Counted from the stretch's first letter, positions 15,628-23,987 are shown. The stretch is DNA of 29,891 bases from Pyrodictiaceae archaeon (GCA_026986935.1 JALSNP010000072.1:1-29891), one strand, 5' to 3'. Numbers and translations: made by a program. The notes: a model not told the origin generated them from the letters alone.

Positions 15628-17454
15628 ATGTCGGGAACACGTGGTAAAATAATAACCTCAAATGATAGCAGCGAATCAGTACTTGAAGCACCTGGGGTCT
15701 ATGATCCTAAGACTAAGACCATTAGGATTGCTGGTCGCGAGATAAGGATTGGAGGACCTATTCCAAAGCTTAGGGATGGAGAGAAATTCGTAGCCTATAC
15801 TACGAGTATTTGCCCGTATTGCCTAAGGCTACTACCAGCAATAATATTTGAGAGAGATGGTAAAATATATATAAGAAAGACTTGCCCAGAGCACGGGGAA
15901 ATAGAGGAACTATACTTCGGCGACGCTAGAACCTATTACCGCTTCTTCAAATACGAAGAGGAAGGGGTCGGGGTAACACCATACGTTAAACTAAAAGCTC
16001 CATGCCCCTTCAACTGCGGATTATGCCCTATGCACAAGAACCACACAGCACTCGCGAACCTCGTAGTCACTAATCGCTGTGATCTCTCATGCTGGTATTG
16101 TTTCTTCTACGCTGAGAAAATGGGTTACGTGTATGAGCCGAGCATAGAAGAGATTAGAAAAATGATCCGACAATACAAGAAACAAGGCGTGTCAATGGCT
16201 GTTCAGATAACTGGTGGTGAGCCCACACTAAGAGAAGATCTGCCAGAAATAATAAAGATGCTGAAAGAGGAGGGGGTAACGCACATACAGCTAAACACTC
16301 ACGGAATAACTTTTGCTAGACTATGGTTCGAGAAAGGCCCTGAAGCCGCGATAGAGTACGCTAGGGTGCTAAGGAGGGCTGGTGTTAACACGGTCTACAT
16401 GAGCTTTGACGGTGTAACGCCGAGAGCTAATCCTAAGAATCATTGGGAGGTGCCTTATACTCTTGAAGTATTTCGTAAAGCTGGAATGACTAGCGTAGTA
16501 CTAGTGCCCACGGTTATAAAGACTATAAATGACCAAGAGCTGGGCGATATTGTTAGATTCGCTGCTAAGCACATAGATGTCGTGAGGGGCGTGAACTTCC
16601 AGCCCGTAAGCCTTACTGGTAGAATGAAACGAGACGAGAGAAGAAAGTATAGGGTAACAATACCTGATGTACTTAGGTGGATTGAGGAACAAACGGATGG
16701 GCAAATACCTATGGACGCGTGGTTCCCTATACCAGTTGCTGCAAAATTCGCCTACTTCCTCGAGGCGGTGAGTGGCGAGCTCAAAGTCTGCATGGGCAAT
16801 CACCCTGCCTGTGGGTCCGCGACATATGTATTTGTTGAACGCGGTTCAGAGGGGTTGCCTAAGAAGTTTATACCTATAACAGAGTTCTTTGACGTTGAGG
16901 GCTTTATCGAGTACATGGATCAAAAGACGCAGGAGCTGAGAAAAGACTCTGAGAGCTTCGGGGCAAGATTCAGAAAAACACTAAGACTGGCCTCAATAGT
17001 TAAAGATCTACCGAAATTCACTATAAAGGAGAAAATACCGAAGGATCTAAACATAACTAAGCTATTGGTAAACGTATTCATTAAACGCAACTATGAGGCA
17101 TTAGGAGAGCTACACTATAGACTACTATTCCTCGGAAACATGCACTTCATGGACCAGTATAACTATGATGTTGAGAGGGTAATGAGGTGCAACATCCACT
17201 ACCTAATGCCTGATGGGAGAATTGTGCCGTTCTGCGCATATAATGTGCTAAACGACTTATATAGGGACTACATTATTAAGAAGTACGGAATACCGCTAGA
17301 GGAGTACAAGAAGAAGTTTGGAGGAAAAGGAGTAGGACCCGATGTCAAATATGTTAGGAACATAAAGTTGCTTAAGAGCACGCCAATATACTATGAAGCC
17401 TATAAGGGTATAGTACCTGACGAAATTCTTTACGGAAAAAGTAAAGAAGAGTAA
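15628..17454 (+). CDS. tes: Radical SAM tetraether lipid synthase (Tes/MJ0619-like)
   Basis: This is a 608-residue radical SAM enzyme related to Methanocaldococcus MJ0619, shown to join the phytanyl ends of two diether lipids into membrane-spanning tetraethers. The SAM cluster motif is R-C-D-L-S-C-W-Y-C-F-F-Y-A near residue 151-160, with I-T-G-G-E-P-T after it. Extra cysteines mark further metal sites: C-P-Y-C and C-P-E-H near 63-90, C-P-F-N-C-G-L-C near 127-134, C-M-G-N-H-P-A-C in the middle, and late cysteines in M-R-C-N-I-H and P-F-C-A-Y-N. A GTG at 15625 abuts the ATG at 15628. The dyad at 15535-15598 surrounds its likely promoter. With the reductase-family gene at 4122 it suggests monolayer membranes. 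Confidence 0.87.
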   Translation: MSGTRGKIITSNDSSESVLEAPGVYDPKTKTIRIAGREIRIGGPIPKLRDGEKFVAYTTSICPYCLRLLPAIIFERDGKIYIRKTCPEHGEIEELYFGDARTYYRFFKYEEEGVGVTPYVKLKAPCPFNCGLCPMHKNHTALANLVVTNRCDLSCWYCFFYAEKMGYVYEPSIEEIRKMIRQYKKQGVSMAVQITGGEPTLREDLPEIIKMLKEEGVTHIQLNTHGITFARLWFEKGPEAAIEYARVLRRAGVNTVYMSFDGVTPRANPKNHWEVPYTLEVFRKAGMTSVVLVPTVIKTINDQELGDIVRFAAKHIDVVRGVNFQPVSLTGRMKRDERRKYRVTIPDVLRWIEEQTDGQIPMDAWFPIPVAAKFAYFLEAVSGELKVCMGNHPACGSATYVFVERGSEGLPKKFIPITEFFDVEGFIEYMDQKTQELRKDSESFGARFRKTLRLASIVKDLPKFTIKEKIPKDLNITKLLVNVFIKRNYEALGELHYRLLFLGNMHFMDQYNYDVERVMRCNIHYLMPDGRIVPFCAYNVLNDLYRDYIIKKYGIPLEEYKKKFGGKGVGPDVKYVRNIKLLKSTPIYYEAYKGIVPDEILYGKSKEE

Positions 17455-17463
17455 AGAGACACC

Positions 17464-18225
17464 TTATCCTATCCAGTCCTTAAAGTAGTATAGGTATTTT
17501 TTCCTAAAATTGTCCCAAACCACTTGTTTTACGTATTCCACATCCACCTCTTTAATCATAGCTATTTTCTCAAGTACATCAGTTATCATAAGAGGCGTTA
17601 ACCTCATCCCCCTATACTCATAAGGCGAATCCGATTCAGTAAGCATTATTTCGAGAGGAGCTTTTCTAACCACTTCCTGATGCTTACGCTGTATCTTAAT
17701 CGCAGGGTTTATTGATATTGTGAACCCCTGGGCCTCTATGTCTTTGAGAAGAGATAGCGGGCCCGTATACCAATGAAGGTTCGCGGCTGCAACATCGTAT
17801 TTGACTAAGAGGTTGAATACCTCCTCCCATGTCCCTGCTGTGTGAAGGTTAACAAACATATTATTATCGCGAGCAGCCTCTAGGAATATTCTGAATACTT
17901 GTCGCTGGGCCTCTATTGTTTCTGGAACAAATTTGGTATCAAGACCTATTTCCCCGAAGCATTTTATGTTATTATTAATGGCTAGCTCTATTATCCTGTA
18001 AGCCTCGCTTATACTCTCTTCTCTATTCTTTACGCTCCACGGGTGAAGGCCCAGACAGGGCACTATTTGATCAAACCTACTAGCTAGCGATATGAGCCTC
18101 TCCGCGCTCTCTAGGTCGTCGCTAACACCTACTATGACTATATCTTTTAGCTTATCCAGGATCGACCTAAGCTCTTTTTCCTCAAACTCGTAAACATGGC
18201 TATGGATGTCAACGAGTCTAGTCAC
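17464..18225 (-). CDS. TatD family metal-dependent hydrolase
   Basis: This 253-residue TIM-barrel hydrolase is closer to classic TatD DNases than the gene at 39. It shows D-I-H-S-H, C-L-G-L-H-P-W, F-G-E-I-G-L-D with the bridging Glu, N-L-H-T-A-G, A-N-L-H-W-Y and a late T-E-S-D-S-P-Y, covering every metal ligand. The family includes 3'-5' exonucleases and D-aminoacyl-tRNA deacylase-like members, so nuclease activity is likely but not certain. The frame reaches an ATG at 18282; I prefer the GTG at 18225 because family members begin a few residues before D-x-H-x-H. It converges on Tes with nine bases between them. Confidence 0.87.
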   Translation of the reverse strand: MTRLVDIHSHVYEFEEKELRSILDKLKDIVIVGVSDDLESAERLISLASRFDQIVPCLGLHPWSVKNREESISEAYRIIELAINNNIKCFGEIGLDTKFVPETIEAQRQVFRIFLEAARDNNMFVNLHTAGTWEEVFNLLVKYDVAAANLHWYTGPLSLLKDIEAQGFTISINPAIKIQRKHQEVVRKAPLEIMLTESDSPYEYRGMRLTPLMITDVLEKIAMIKEVDVEYVKQVVWDNFRKKYLYYFKDWIG

Positions 18226-18302
18226 GGGATTATACCCGGTGTACCGCCTAGTCTCTATGGAGACTTTATTAGTCTTAGGCATACCCCCGTATCTCCTGGG
18301 CT

Positions 18303-18357
18303 GTGATGATCATCCCGACATGCACGAGGAATCGATGAAGGCGTGGCGGCTGACTGA
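18303..18357 (+). ncRNA. Candidate C/D box guide sRNA
   Basis: This 55-base span holds box C GTGATGA (18303-18309), box C' TCGATGA (18332-18338) and box D CTGA (18354-18357; a second CTGA sits just before at 18350). D' is degenerate. GGC just before box C and GCC just after box D can close the terminal stem. The 22-base C to C' gap and 15-base C' to D gap match the candidate at 26950 (23 and 15). The D guide could pair 11 positions, one G-U, with CAGCCGCCGCG of the 16S 530 loop, predicting methylation at the C numbered 522 in E. coli; this is an inference from memory of 16S. It lies upstream of the TatD gene on the other strand. Confidence 0.62.
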
Positions 18358-18360
18358 GCC

Positions 18361-18416
18361 TCAACACCGTAAAAGACTCATCATAGCTATCAGCAAAGGC
18401 GGCCACGTATCATCGG
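18361..18416 (-). ncRNA. Weak C/D box sRNA candidate
   Basis: On the minus strand, directly beside the previous candidate, box D' CTGA (18390-18393) and box C' ATGATGA (18378-18384) are perfect and five bases apart. The outer boxes are poor: C would be CCGATGA (18410-18416) and D TTGA (18361-18364). Conserved inner and weak outer boxes are the reverse of the usual pattern, so I rate it low. If real, the two sRNA genes would be tail to tail. Confidence 0.3.
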
Positions 18417-18424
18417 CTCTTAGC

Positions 18425-19126
18425 TTAAATGGTTAATATGACTATATCTTTTCTTGCAGGGAAAGCTACATTGATCACCCTTGTTCCGTTGATACGGGCT
18501 TCGAGCCTCTTAGAATTATGGGCATGCCCATGAATGACCAAGAGGGGCTGAGCTTTTCTTATAGCAGACTCCATCATCAAACTACCGACCTCCGGCCATA
18601 TCCTCTTATCCTCGCCCTCCAGTGTCAAATAGGTTGGAGCATAATGCATTACAACTATGACCTTGCTGTACTTCTTTTTCAGCTGAGATACGACTTCCTT
18701 TAGCCTCTCTGCTCTTTCCCTATAGATCTTCTCTATTCCAGGTATATGTCGTCGCTGCCACTTAGTAGGCCTATCAAGCGAGCCCCTGGTACCATAGATT
18801 GCTACTTCCTCTCCACTAGCTGATACGAATACATAGTAATTATCGCTTAGCCAGATGATCTCAGGGTATCTCTTTATGAACTCAGCCTCTCTATCAACGT
18901 ATTCCTCGTTGCCGAATACAGCGAGTATTTTTGCATTATTGCAGAACCTCTTAGTCGCCTCTACCACGCTTCTAAGCGCATTAACATTCCCCTTCTCAAC
19001 CATATCTCCAGCCCAGAGAACTAGCTCAACTCTGCCACAGTCTTGCTTGTGCTTACTAAGAGCACTGATATAGTGGAGCAGAAACCTAGGGCTATGTATA
19101 TCCGAGGTGGCCATCACGGTTAGCAC
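18425..19126 (-). CDS. Calcineurin-like metallophosphoesterase
   Basis: This 233-residue enzyme has the full two-metal phosphoesterase set: S-D-I-H-S near the start, W-A-G-D-M-V-E-K-G near residue 40, F-G-N-E-E-Y near 75 in place of the usual G-N-H-D, H-Y-A-P near 160 and H-G-H-A-H near 200. It may act on a phosphodiester such as a nucleotide or nucleic acid; the substrate is not readable. The start is GTG at 19126, with an ATG four codons in (19114). A perfect 12-base palindrome AGATAATTATCT at 19155-19166 lies just upstream and could be a binding site. Confidence 0.87.
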   Translation of the reverse strand: MLTVMATSDIHSPRFLLHYISALSKHKQDCGRVELVLWAGDMVEKGNVNALRSVVEATKRFCNNAKILAVFGNEEYVDREAEFIKRYPEIIWLSDNYYVFVSASGEEVAIYGTRGSLDRPTKWQRRHIPGIEKIYRERAERLKEVVSQLKKKYSKVIVVMHYAPTYLTLEGEDKRIWPEVGSLMMESAIRKAQPLLVIHGHAHNSKRLEARINGTRVINVAFPARKDIVILTI

Positions 19127-19208
19127 GCTAGAGTCCCCGGATAGGATTCCGTGAAGATAATTATCTCTTTAGCACTACGTGCTATGCCTGGATAGAATAA
19201 GGGGGGAT

Positions 19209-19264
19209 GCGGTGAATACGTCCCAGCCCCGATCACACCGCTCCATACGGAGCTGTCACGGGGC
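19209..19264 (+). ncRNA. Structured element resembling 16S rRNA 3' region
   Basis: The 392-base gap 19127-19518 holds this GC-rich element. GCGGTGAATACGTCCC (19209-19224) is identical to the conserved archaeal 16S segment near E. coli 1367-1382, and CACACCGC (19234-19241) to the segment near 1394-1401, in the same order and nearly the same spacing (9 instead of 11 bases). After them the sequence departs from 16S. It folds into a nested hairpin: GCCCCG (19226-19231) with CGGGGC (19259-19264), and inside GCTCC-ATAC-GGAGC (19240-19253). It may be a decayed rRNA piece or a small RNA that mimics the decoding site. The rRNA match is from memory. The rest of the gap shows only A/T-rich promoter-like sequence near 19340-19356. 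Confidence 0.4.
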
Positions 19265-19518
19265 CACTTACTCCTAATAGGTATGCGGCTAAATAAAGTA
19301 TTGAGCATACTTGGTTAGTGCGCAACGTAACAGCAATAGTTTTTAATGCTTTTATTAAGTATCGGGCAGGAAAATAGACAACATAGCCATGTTCGTGAAC
19401 CCAACGGGTTTATGAACCCCCTGGCCATGATAAGATCTTTTCGGAAGTGATGAGGGAACGAACTCGGAGTTGTGAAGAAGCTGAGCTACGCTGATCCATT
19501 ATCCTCAGGACACTGGGG

Positions 19519-20154
19519 ATGCTTTCCTTGAGACCCCTCATATTATCACTAATTGAGCAGGGGTACAGGTTGTATGTTCCCTCTTCGCCTCAGCGTCTTG
19601 CACTAGCGCTGGCTAAACACGCTGGACAAATCTATGACGATCTAGTAGTTTGCGTCACACCCCCCTTGGCGAGGATTGCTAAGCGCATCTTTTTAGACAA
19701 AGCTATTGAGCTCTGTGATACGTGCTCCTTAGGGTCTAGTCACTACGCTACTCTTTGGTGCACGAAACAATGCACGGATAGACTTATGCTTGTTGCAGGA
19801 ACCGTTATGAGGAATTATAGGGGTTGTGGACTGGTTAAAGTCGATGTAAGAAGCATATTACCTAATGTTTACCTCGTGGAGATAACTATTGGTGATAATA
19901 AGCATAGAGAGCATGTTACTGTTAATAAAGAATATGACATAGTAGCGGCTAGGAATCCTTGCCTAGACGATGAAGCGTTTAGAGTTCTTCGTAAACACTT
20001 TGACAGAGATCTTGGGCTTAGGGAAGCGGTAGAGATTATCTCAATCGAGCTGGGCGTATCAAAAACCAGTGCGAGGAAAATAATCGGTGATCTGGTAGAA
20101 AAGGGCTGTATAGGACTCGACAAGAATAGAAAGATTCTTCTCGTGTATGATTAG
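19519..20154 (+). CDS. Unknown protein with C-terminal helix-turn-helix
   Basis: The frame encodes 211 residues. The last 55 residues (L-R-E-A-V-E-I-I-S-I-E-L-G-V-S-K-T-S-A-R-K-I-I) read as a winged helix-turn-helix, followed by a short wing. The first 70 residues alternate strands and helices, and residues 65-90 hold a cluster of cysteines (L-C-D-T-C, W-C-T-K-Q-C) that could bind metal. I do not recognise the N-terminal domain, so a ligand- or metal-sensing regulator is only an inference. The ATG is at 19519; the frame is closed 25 bases upstream. It converges on leuS with two bases between the stops. Confidence 0.6.
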   Translation: MLSLRPLILSLIEQGYRLYVPSSPQRLALALAKHAGQIYDDLVVCVTPPLARIAKRIFLDKAIELCDTCSLGSSHYATLWCTKQCTDRLMLVAGTVMRNYRGCGLVKVDVRSILPNVYLVEITIGDNKHREHVTVNKEYDIVAARNPCLDDEAFRVLRKHFDRDLGLREAVEIISIELGVSKTSARKIIGDLVEKGCIGLDKNRKILLVYD

Positions 20155-20156
20155 TC

Positions 20157-23129
20157 TCACTCAATAATTATTGCTGGACGCCCCGGTATAACTGATTCAA
20201 GCTTATGCCTAGGAGTGTTCTCTGGGGCCTCGTCTACCGTAACTATTGTCACTTCTAGACCCGTTTTCTTAGCTATATAGTCTCTGAACTCCATTAGTAC
20301 TTGTTTTTCGTCAAACTCCTTTACTCGAGCCATCTTGCTTACTGTCTCCTCGTCGAGGCTTCGCAGATAATCACTTAGTCTCTTTGCAAGCTTCGCGGCC
20401 ATAGAGCCACTCACACCACTATCTATAAGCGCTCTTATTATGTCACGAAGCTGTCTTTTCTCAAGAACCATTGAAGCTACTAGGGATGCTTTACTCCACT
20501 CGCTCTTGCTCGAGGTAATTATCAAGGCCTTAGCGGGTTTTCCTCTATACACGCGTAGTATTGATTTTATATCCTCGATAACCCTATCTACATAGGCTAC
20601 ACTTAGCTCAACTTTTTCATCGATTTTCGAGCTATCCACTATAGGCCAATGCTCTACTGATACGAAACTATCATTACCGAGCCGGTGCCACATCTCCTCA
20701 GCTATGTGCGGAGCTATCGGTGCCAGCATCTTTACCCAGGCGCTAACGTACTCTCTTAGAGCTGGGCCAGGGCTCTTACGTATATCTAGGTACTTCTCGG
20801 CATCGTTTTCCATCTCGTATATTACTCTGACGGTCGCAGCGCGTACTCTCAGCTCATCGAACGCCTTGCTCACATAGGCTATATGGCGCTGGAGCCTACT
20901 ACGCAGCCAAGCATCTATTAGTTTCTCGTTATCATCAGTCTCCAATGCTTTGCTCACGTAATCCTCTATTTTCCTTAGCTGAGACATAATGCTCTTGGCC
21001 AAGTCCTCGGTGAAGTTGGCATCTTGTAGGATCTCGGCGGCGGCAAGTAGTGTTGCTCTGACAGTATCTACTCCATAAAATCGTAGCGCTCGTCGCAGGG
21101 GCACAATGTTTCTCAGACTCTTGCTCATCTTCTTTCCTTCTAATAGCACGAATCCGTTAACCACTATTTGGCGAGGCCATTTCTCCTTAGGGAATATCGC
21201 TGTGTGGTTAAATAGGAAGAACGTGAGATGGTTTGGTACTAGGTCGCGCCCACTATGCCGAGAGTCTAGGGGGTACCAGTAATCGAAGTCCCTATGCAGC
21301 TCTTCTAGAACACTCACTGGGATGCCTGTTTCCCTCGATACTTTGCCGGGGTCTCCTTTCCCTAGGAGCACGTAGTCCCAGAAGCTTATTGTGAGCTGCT
21401 CGGGCCTAATACCGTAGGCTCTTATCTTATGTATTATCGTATAGAACGCCATATATATTGTTGAGTCGCTCAGGCTCTCTATTATCCAGCCTTTCGCCCA
21501 TGGTAGCTCTGTTCCTAGGCCTCGTGTACGGGCCGCTGCTCGCTCGTGAAGCCAGTCAACTACTTTAATGAACTCCTCCCTTATTGTGTCTGGCACTAGG
21601 CGCATTTCTTGTAGCAATTCAAGCACTTTTTCTTTCCATTTCTTATCCCCATAGTTTATAAACCACTGTTCCTTCAGAACCTTTACCACTATCTCTGTTC
21701 CACAGCGACAGTATACGGGCTTGTTGAGTATCTCGTACATCTTGTCAGCGTACCCTAGGGAGTACAGCCACTTTGTTGTAGCGTCTCTAGCCTCTCTTAC
21801 GGGGCGGCCAGTTATCCAAGCCTTCACGGTAGCTACTATGAAGCGCCTATATTGATCAGGTATGTTCCTATAGACCTTGTTAACTATATCCTCTCTCATA
21901 ATACCCTTATTATACTCGTCACTATAAAGAATCCGTGTCGCTTCATCAAGTGCTTTTTTATCTAACTGGCTTCTTATACCCATACGCTCAACGATGTCTC
22001 TTGCCGGGATATCGCCGTAGCCAGGCACTTTTATTAGCGGAATTGGTGATAACGAGTCAGGGTCTATGCCTATCTTCTCTAGTAGCTCTCTGTTATTAGT
22101 AATAAGCTCTCTTAGAGCTATGTAGTCGTAGGGAGCGTGCGCTGGTACACTCATGACAACTCCAGTAGCTGTATCAGGGTCGACAAACTCCGCTGGTAGT
22201 ATTGGTACCTTCTCCCCCGTTGCTGGGTTGATTACAAACTTGCCGATAAGCTCGTCTCCTTTTATCCTCTTACACTCCTTGACGTCATCTTTTTGGAATC
22301 CTAGCTTGAACGCTGCACGCTCGCTAACTACGTATTTCCTATCACCTATCCTCACTACTACATAGGTTGCGCCCGGCTTAATCCATATGTTAGTCACGCC
22401 GAAGACTGTCTCCGGTCTCAGCGTGGCTGCAGGTAGGTACAGATCCTCGTCTTCTAAGCGGAATAGTATTAGTGTGAACTCGCCTATCTCTGGCTCCACA
22501 TCGCCCTTAGTGTCGTGCATACCTACTGGCATGTTGTGCTTCGGACACCATCCCACGGGGTGCGTGCCCTTAGTGAGTAGGCCTTTTTCCTTGAGCTTGG
22601 TGAACTGCCATACTATGAACTGCTTGAACTCCTTGTCGATTGTCGTGAACTCTCTGCGCCAATCAATACTATACCCCATCTCTATCATAGCGTTCTTGGC
22701 GTCGTTGTGGAAGTATCTGGCCAGCGATAGGGGGTCCTTAAGCTTCTCTATATCCTCTGGCGGCACACCGTATATATTGATCATTAGGTCTATTAGTTCT
22801 TTGTCGCCAGCCGCTATTTGCTCAGCCATAGTCAATATAGGGGTACCTGTATAGTGAAACCCCATTGGGAATAATACGTTGTACCCCTTCATTCTCAGAT
22901 AGCGAGCATAGGCATCTGTTATAGTATATGTCCTGCCGTGCCCGAGATGCAGCGGGCTGTTGGGATACGGAAACGCTGCTGTTAAGAAGAACTTGGGGCG
23001 GGAGATATCTACATCCGCTTCAAATATTTTAGCGTTTCTCCAAGCTTTCTGCCACTTCTGCGCTATATCGTAGAGGTACTTTGCGTACTCGTTAATGAAT
23101 TCTTTCTTGTTGCTCGGTGATGAAGCAAT
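20157..23129 (-). CDS. leuS: Leucyl-tRNA synthetase, apparent ATT start
   Basis: This class I synthetase of 990 residues charges tRNA-Leu and is of the archaeal/eukaryotic type. The HIGH motif is H61-L-G-H64 in N-S-P-L-H-L-G-H-G, and K-M-S-K-S is at 667-671, with the editing domain between. The first in-frame ATG (22892) lies after HIGH, so it cannot be the start. Between a TAG at 23148-23150 and that ATG there is no ATG, GTG or TTG, yet the protein reads well throughout, for example F-E-A-D-V-D-I-S-R-P-K-F-F. The best start is ATT at 23129, with GGTGG six bases upstream, the same SD as hxlB. GTT at 23132 is the alternative. A hairpin GGCCT-AAG-AGGCC lies in the leader. Confidence 0.93.
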   Translation of the reverse strand: MASSPSNKKEFINEYAKYLYDIAQKWQKAWRNAKIFEADVDISRPKFFLTAAFPYPNSPLHLGHGRTYTITDAYARYLRMKGYNVLFPMGFHYTGTPILTMAEQIAAGDKELIDLMINIYGVPPEDIEKLKDPLSLARYFHNDAKNAMIEMGYSIDWRREFTTIDKEFKQFIVWQFTKLKEKGLLTKGTHPVGWCPKHNMPVGMHDTKGDVEPEIGEFTLILFRLEDEDLYLPAATLRPETVFGVTNIWIKPGATYVVVRIGDRKYVVSERAAFKLGFQKDDVKECKRIKGDELIGKFVINPATGEKVPILPAEFVDPDTATGVVMSVPAHAPYDYIALRELITNNRELLEKIGIDPDSLSPIPLIKVPGYGDIPARDIVERMGIRSQLDKKALDEATRILYSDEYNKGIMREDIVNKVYRNIPDQYRRFIVATVKAWITGRPVREARDATTKWLYSLGYADKMYEILNKPVYCRCGTEIVVKVLKEQWFINYGDKKWKEKVLELLQEMRLVPDTIREEFIKVVDWLHERAAARTRGLGTELPWAKGWIIESLSDSTIYMAFYTIIHKIRAYGIRPEQLTISFWDYVLLGKGDPGKVSRETGIPVSVLEELHRDFDYWYPLDSRHSGRDLVPNHLTFFLFNHTAIFPKEKWPRQIVVNGFVLLEGKKMSKSLRNIVPLRRALRFYGVDTVRATLLAAAEILQDANFTEDLAKSIMSQLRKIEDYVSKALETDDNEKLIDAWLRSRLQRHIAYVSKAFDELRVRAATVRVIYEMENDAEKYLDIRKSPGPALREYVSAWVKMLAPIAPHIAEEMWHRLGNDSFVSVEHWPIVDSSKIDEKVELSVAYVDRVIEDIKSILRVYRGKPAKALIITSSKSEWSKASLVASMVLEKRQLRDIIRALIDSGVSGSMAAKLAKRLSDYLRSLDEETVSKMARVKEFDEKQVLMEFRDYIAKKTGLEVTIVTVDEAPENTPRHKLESVIPGRPAIIIE

Positions 23130-23131
23130 AA

Positions 23132-23245
23132 CTAACCACCCGTTCTCCTAATTGTTGTCCGGGGCCTCTTAGGCCGAGTCAGGGCAACGAAGCCATTGCG
23201 TGTCTGATTACCTTCTCTGGATAAAAACTTGACGCAGAGACTCAT
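23132..23245 (-). CDS. Possible leader ORF ahead of leuS
   Basis: A 37-codon frame from an ATG at 23245 ends in TAG at 23132-23134, two bases before the proposed leuS ATT. It reads M-S-L-C-V-K-F-L-S-R-E-G and is basic near its end. Ribosomes ending here could restart on the ATT. However, a TATA-like AGTTTTTATCC lies inside it, and it has no good SD site, so it may be chance. Confidence 0.2.
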   Translation of the reverse strand: MSLCVKFLSREGNQTRNGFVALTRPKRPRTTIRRTGG

Positions 23246-23325
23246 GGACGCCTCTATAACACGGTCATTAAAACAATTAATACTCTTGCACACGATGTAG
23301 CTTGCGGGAGCGTGGTGGCCGCTTA

Positions 23326-23928
23326 ATGGAATACGTGAAGAAGACCATGAAGGAGATAGTAGTATTCATCGACAAGGTTATTGAGAGGCTACGCGAGGAC
23401 GAAGTAGAAGCAATGATAAATTCCCTCATAGAGGCCTATAATAGTGGGAGAAAAGTCCTCGTAATGGGTGCGGGAAGAAGCGGGCTCGTCGGAAAAGCTT
23501 TCGCAATGAGGCTTATGCACCTAGGTTTCAACGTATACGTTCTAGGAGAAACCATCACTCCCAGCATAGGGGAAAACGACGTAGTAATAGCCATATCGGG
23601 ATCTGGGCGCACACAGCTCATAGTCACGGCTGCCGAGGCTGCTAAAAAGGTACGAGCAAAGATAATAGCTGTTACCAGCTACATTGATAGCCCCTTAGCC
23701 AGGCTAGCCGACGTTGTTGTCGAGATTCCTGGAAGAACGAAACTAGCGCCCGACATAGACTATTTCGCTCGACAAATCCTTGGAATACATGAGCCCCTAG
23801 CACCCCTAGGCACGCTTTTCGAAGATACAGCCATGGTGTTTCTCGATGGGGTCACTGTGGAGCTAATGCATAGACTGGGTAAGAGCGAAAAGGATTTGAG
23901 AGCAAAGCATGCTAACATAGAGCTTTAA
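23326..23928 (+). CDS. hxlB: 6-phospho-3-hexuloisomerase (PHI)
   Basis: This SIS-domain isomerase of 200 residues interconverts 6-phospho-3-hexulose and fructose 6-phosphate. In archaea without an oxidative pentose pathway it works with hexulose-phosphate synthase in reverse to make ribulose 5-phosphate. The SIS marks are M-G-A-G-R-S-G-L-V-G near residue 49, I-S-G-S-G-R-T near 90 and a C-terminal helix with E-L-M-H-R-L-G. Its partner synthase is not in this window. A TTG at 23302 opens the frame but the GGTGG seven bases before the ATG at 23326 sets the start. It is divergent from leuS. Confidence 0.92.
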   Translation: MEYVKKTMKEIVVFIDKVIERLREDEVEAMINSLIEAYNSGRKVLVMGAGRSGLVGKAFAMRLMHLGFNVYVLGETITPSIGENDVVIAISGSGRTQLIVTAAEAAKKVRAKIIAVTSYIDSPLARLADVVVEIPGRTKLAPDIDYFARQILGIHEPLAPLGTLFEDTAMVFLDGVTVELMHRLGKSEKDLRAKHANIEL

Positions 23929-23933
23929 TTAGC

Positions 23934-23976
23934 GCCCCCAAGCCTGGTTTTAGGCACTAGGCTTGCACCCGGGGGC
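23934..23976 (+). terminator. Two-tier hairpin after hxlB
   Basis: Six bases after the hxlB stop, GCCCCC (23934-23939) faces GGGGGC (23971-23976), and AAGCCT (23940-23945) faces AGGCTT (23959-23964), all perfect. A 6-base bulge lies on the 3' side and a 13-base loop at the tip. It could end or stabilise the hxlB transcript or shape the start of the next one. No T-run follows, so termination is uncertain. Confidence 0.4.
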
Positions 23977-23987
23977 TATAGCTAGTG

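Noticed and set aside
19120..19308. 62-codon minus-strand frame over the 16S-like element
   Set aside because: It reads the reverse of a structured, rRNA-like stretch, a common source of false frames, and overlaps the phosphoesterase start.
19448..19494. C/D box sRNA at GTGATGA near 19448
   Set aside because: The distance to the next CTGA is 27 bases and there is no usable C' box.
19472..19518. GTG-led frame K-K-L-S-Y-A-D-P-L as an N-terminal extension of the gene at 19519
   Set aside because: Codon counting shows it is in another frame and stops after about 16 codons.
23243..23300. Frameshifted fusion of the leader frame with leuS
   Set aside because: The leader frame's residues do not resemble any LeuRS N terminus, and the SD site sits directly ahead of the ATT.
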